From an uncultured Collinsella sp. (GTDB taxonomy: Bacteria; Actinomycetota; Coriobacteriia; Coriobacteriales; Coriobacteriaceae): a stretch of 8,226 bases of DNA. The notes under the pieces are model-generated. The model worked only from the letters and a program-made list of their open reading frames with translations. It ran no database searches and was not told where the DNA came from. The position numbers and the translations under genes were made by a program. The stretch lies in NCBI GenBank assembly GCA_902491415.1, contig CABUHP010000064.1, forward strand, positions 1-8,226, in the 5' to 3' direction. Positions 5,936 to 8,226 of the stretch are shown one piece after another. How positions within the stretch are numbered: position 1 is the stretch's first letter; the number at the start of each line of letters is the position of its first letter.

Positions 5936-7477
5936 CTACTGTGCGGTACTGAGCGAGCGCCTGACTGCATCACGCCAGCCCGCAAGGTTTTGCTCGCGGC
6001 GCTCGGCGGACATGTGGGGAAGGAAGGTCCTAACGATCTGGGCATTTTGCTCCAGCTCTTCCAGGTCTTCCCAATAGCCGACGGCAAGACCCGCCAAGTA
6101 CGCGGCACCGATTGCCGTGGTCTCCACCGTCTCGCATTGCAGCACGGGGATATCCAGCAGGTCGGCCTGGAATTGCATGATGAACTCGTTGCGCGAGGCA
6201 CCGCCATCGACAGACAGGCGCTCGATCGAAAGCCCCACGTCCTGCTCCATGGCGCGCAGCACGTCGTAGCTCTGATATGCCATGGATTCGCAGGCGGCAC
6301 GTACGATAGTCGCACGGCTCGAGGCGCCGGTCAGGCCGCACACGATACCGCGGGCATGCGGGTCCCACCAGGGAGCGCCCAAACCCGCAAAGGCGGGAAC
6401 GAAGTAGCAGCCCTCGTTGTCGCTAATCGAAGCGGCGAGTTGTGCCGACTCGCTCACGCTCGAGATGATGCCCATGTTGTTGCGAAGCCAGTTCATGGTG
6501 GAGCCGGCAGCAAAGATGGAGCCCTCGAGTGCATAGCTGATCTTGCCGTCCGCGGCGATACCGATGGTGGAGACCAGACCATTCTTGGATTCGACAATCT
6601 CGTCGCCGGTGTTCATGAGCATAAAGCAGCCCGTGCCATAGGTGTTTTTGGTCTGGCCGGGACGGAAACAGCAGTGGCCGAACAGCGACGCCTGCTGGTC
6701 ACCCGCCACGCCCATGATGGGTGGCATGTTGGTCATGATGTCGCTCGCGACGCGGCCGTAGTCGCCCGAGCTCCAGCGAACCTCGGGCATCATGGAACGT
6801 GGGACATCAAAGAGCGCCAGCAGGTCGTCGTCCCAATCGAGCGTATGGATATTAAAGAGTGCCGTGCGGCTGGCATTGGTGTAGTCGGTGGCAAAGACCT
6901 GGCCGCCGGTGAGGTTGTAGATGAGCCAGGTGTCGATGGTACCGAACATGAGGTCGCCCGCCGCCGCGCTCTCGCGTGCGCCGTCGACGTTGTCGAGAAT
7001 CCACTGCACCTTGGAGGCCGAGAAATACGGGTCGAGTGTGAGTCCCGTGCGGGAGCGCACCAGCTCCTCGTAACCCTGTTCAACCAACGCGTCGATTGCC
7101 GGCGCGGTACGGCGGCACTGCCATACGATGGCGTTATAGATCGGCTGACCGCTCACGCGGTCCCAGACCACCGTGGTCTCGCGCTGGTTGGAGATGCCGA
7201 TGGCGGCAATGCGGTCGGAGTGGATACCGCTCTTAAACTGGACTTCCATCATGACGGCGATCTGGCTGGCAAGCACCGCCATGGGGTCTTGCTCTACCCA
7301 ACCGGGACGCGGAAAACTGGTTTTGACGCTGCGACGTGCCTGCGCGACGATGCATCCGTACTCGTCGACGATGGTCGCAAGTACCGAGGTGGTGCCGCAG
7401 TCGAGCGCCATGATGTAGGAACCGCCAAAGTTAAACGAGGCATCTTCCATGCCCAGGCTGCCCAGATTCAACGACAT
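5936..7477 (-). CDS. glpK: Glycerol kinase (FGGY family)
   Basis: GlpK phosphorylates glycerol with ATP to sn-glycerol 3-phosphate, trapping it in the cytoplasm for lipid synthesis or catabolism. The 513 residues show the FGGY fold: phosphate loop ALDCGTTS at 24-31, RPGWVEQDP at 57-65, SNQRETTVVW at 96-105 (R99, E100 glycerol contacts), YFSASK at 151-156, catalytic base D260 in GVAGDQQASLFG, KNTYGTG at 277-283 and DGGASRNEFIMQFQADLL at 424-441. The N-terminus is about 20 residues longer than usual, and Cys27 replaces the usual Gln of DQGTTS. AAGGTG 7 nt upstream supports the ATG at 7477, although Met10 and Met23 are alternatives. The region of the FBP and HPr regulatory sites (242-256) lacks their residues. 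It starts 13 nt after sua5, so the two are probably co-transcribed. Confidence 0.96.
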   Translation of the reverse strand: MSLNLGSLGMEDASFNFGGSYIMALDCGTTSVLATIVDEYGCIVAQARRSVKTSFPRPGWVEQDPMAVLASQIAVMMEVQFKSGIHSDRIAAIGISNQRETTVVWDRVSGQPIYNAIVWQCRRTAPAIDALVEQGYEELVRSRTGLTLDPYFSASKVQWILDNVDGARESAAAGDLMFGTIDTWLIYNLTGGQVFATDYTNASRTALFNIHTLDWDDDLLALFDVPRSMMPEVRWSSGDYGRVASDIMTNMPPIMGVAGDQQASLFGHCCFRPGQTKNTYGTGCFMLMNTGDEIVESKNGLVSTIGIAADGKISYALEGSIFAAGSTMNWLRNNMGIISSVSESAQLAASISDNEGCYFVPAFAGLGAPWWDPHARGIVCGLTGASSRATIVRAACESMAYQSYDVLRAMEQDVGLSIERLSVDGGASRNEFIMQFQADLLDIPVLQCETVETTAIGAAYLAGLAVGYWEDLEELEQNAQIVRTFLPHMSAERREQNLAGWRDAVRRSLSTAQ

Positions 7478-7490
7478 CGCTTACACCTTT

Positions 7491-8226
7491 CTATTGCATC
7501 GGGTCGGACAGGACCCGTTCGATCTCTGATGCGGGAAGTGCGCCTTGGCGCAGGATCTGGAGCCCGCCGTGCTGAAACGACACGATGGTCGAGGCGTCGC
7601 GACACGGGGTCTCACCGGCGTCGACGGCAACATCGACCCCCTCCAGGATGCGACCCTCGACGGCGGCAAAGCTTGCCGGCGAGGGCGCCCCATGTGTATT
7701 GGCGCTCGTGCAGGCAAGGGGACTGCCGCAGGCGCGGATGAGCGCCTGCACCACAGGCGAGGCCGACGCGCGAAGAGCCACCGTGTCGTCGGCGGCGCGC
7801 ATAAAGGTCGGCACGCAGGGGGCTGCCTTAATCACGATAGTCAGGGCTCCCGGCCAGCATCGTCGCGCGAGTACGCGGGCTTCTTCCGGGATATCCACGC
7901 CATAGCGGTCGAGTGCTTCGACGCCATCGACCAGCCAGGCAACCGTTTGGGTGAGCTCGCGCTGCTTGAGGGTAAAGATGCGACGATAGCCGGTACCGAG
8001 TGCGGGGACCGCGGCGCCGTTGACGGTGGCCTGCGGATCTCGCGGCCACGATGGGAATTCGCTTGTATCTTGAGGCACGGCGTCCGAAAAGGCGTTAACT
8101 GCCACAGCGACACCATAGACGGTCTCGGTCGGGATCAGGGCCAGACCGCCACAGCCGAGCACCTCGGCCGTACGCTCGACGGCAAGCCGATGCGGCTCGC
8201 GCGTTCCCTCGTATACCCGATAGACC
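7491..8226 (-). CDS. Sua5/YciO/YrdC-family threonylcarbamoyl-AMP synthase (5' end cut by window edge)
   Basis: Members of this family make threonylcarbamoyl-AMP from threonine, bicarbonate and ATP for the t6A modification at position 37 of ANN-decoding tRNAs. The frame is open to the upstream edge, giving 244 visible residues; the first read VYRVYEGTREPH, so only a few are probably missing. A GTG at 8162 is in frame but lies inside the conserved fold and is not the likely start. Motifs: ALIPTETVYGVAV at 29-41, CWPGALTIV, the substrate-loop signature CTSANTHGAPSP, and STIV followed by ILRQG near the end. Two oddities: about 32 residues rich in Pro, Ala and Asp (about 48-79) separate the first strand region from FTLKQREL, and the usual KGRP is KQRE. 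Function could therefore be altered. The stop is 13 nt before glpK. Confidence 0.88.
   Translation of the reverse strand, partial: VYRVYEGTREPHRLAVERTAEVLGCGGLALIPTETVYGVAVAVNAFSDAVPQDTSEFPSWPRDPQATVNGAAVPALGTGYRRIFTLKQRELTQTVAWLVDGVEALDRYGVDIPEEARVLARRCWPGALTIVIKAAPCVPTFMRAADDTVALRASASPVVQALIRACGSPLACTSANTHGAPSPASFAAVEGRILEGVDVAVDAGETPCRDASTIVSFQHGGLQILRQGALPASEIERVLSDPMQ

Noticed and set aside
5990..7741. 583-codon open frame on the plus strand opposite glpK and the end of sua5
   Set aside because: Same shadow effect of codon bias. It crosses the boundary of two clear minus-strand genes, and its translation is rich in Arg, Gly, His and Val with no recognisable domain.
1..8226. Mobile element, CRISPR array, defence or toxin system, tRNA or rRNA
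   Set aside because: No transposase, repeat array, tRNA-like fold or known defence motif was seen; the genes are all co-oriented housekeeping types.

Overview
This window is a housekeeping stretch of a GC-rich (roughly 60%) bacterial chromosome. Every gene I can support lies on the minus strand, so transcription runs from high to low coordinates. The ATP synthase proteins look actinobacterial in style: H192/E238 pairing in subunit a, a very short c subunit, and a b subunit with a signal-peptide-like N-terminus. The locus sua5-glpK-upp-atp also suggests Coriobacteriia, with Collinsella my best guess. That assignment is inference from memory of related proteins, not a database result.

Layout in transcription order: (1) 8225-7491, a Sua5/YrdC-family threonylcarbamoyl-AMP synthase whose N-terminus is cut by the window edge. 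(2) 7477-5936, glpK (glycerol kinase), only 13 nt after sua5. (3) 5812-5165, upp (uracil phosphoribosyltransferase), after a 123-nt gap. (4) A gap of about 280 nt holding a strong terminator-like hairpin after upp, nested inverted repeats, and a plausible sigma-70-type promoter for the next operon. (5) 4881-4570, a small three-helix membrane protein in the place usually taken by atpI. (6) 4566-1, the F1Fo ATP synthase genes in canonical order atpB (a), atpE (c), atpF (b), atpH (delta), atpA (alpha), atpG (gamma). atpG runs off the low-coordinate edge. atpD and atpC would be expected beyond it.

The atp genes are tightly packed: TAATG overlap between atpH and atpA, 11-nt overlap between atpF and atpH, gaps of 3-15 nt elsewhere. 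The exception is 124 nt before atpE, which has a strong Shine-Dalgarno sequence and a hairpin, as fits the high copy number of subunit c. Together the subunits form the membrane enzyme that couples proton flow to ATP synthesis or hydrolysis. The c subunit lacks the Na+-ligand pattern, so H+ coupling is inferred. upp (uracil salvage), glpK (glycerol phosphorylation) and sua5 (tRNA t6A synthesis) are separate functions that share the neighbourhood.

I see no mobile element, CRISPR array, RNA gene or evident new multi-gene system. The points worth a second look are lineage-style changes in otherwise standard proteins: an apparently shortened delta N-terminal domain, a signal peptide on subunit b, a 64-residue c subunit, a loop insertion in alpha, an insertion and altered K-x-R motif in Sua5, a glycerol kinase lacking the known allosteric loop residues, and an unrecognised small membrane protein heading the atp operon.
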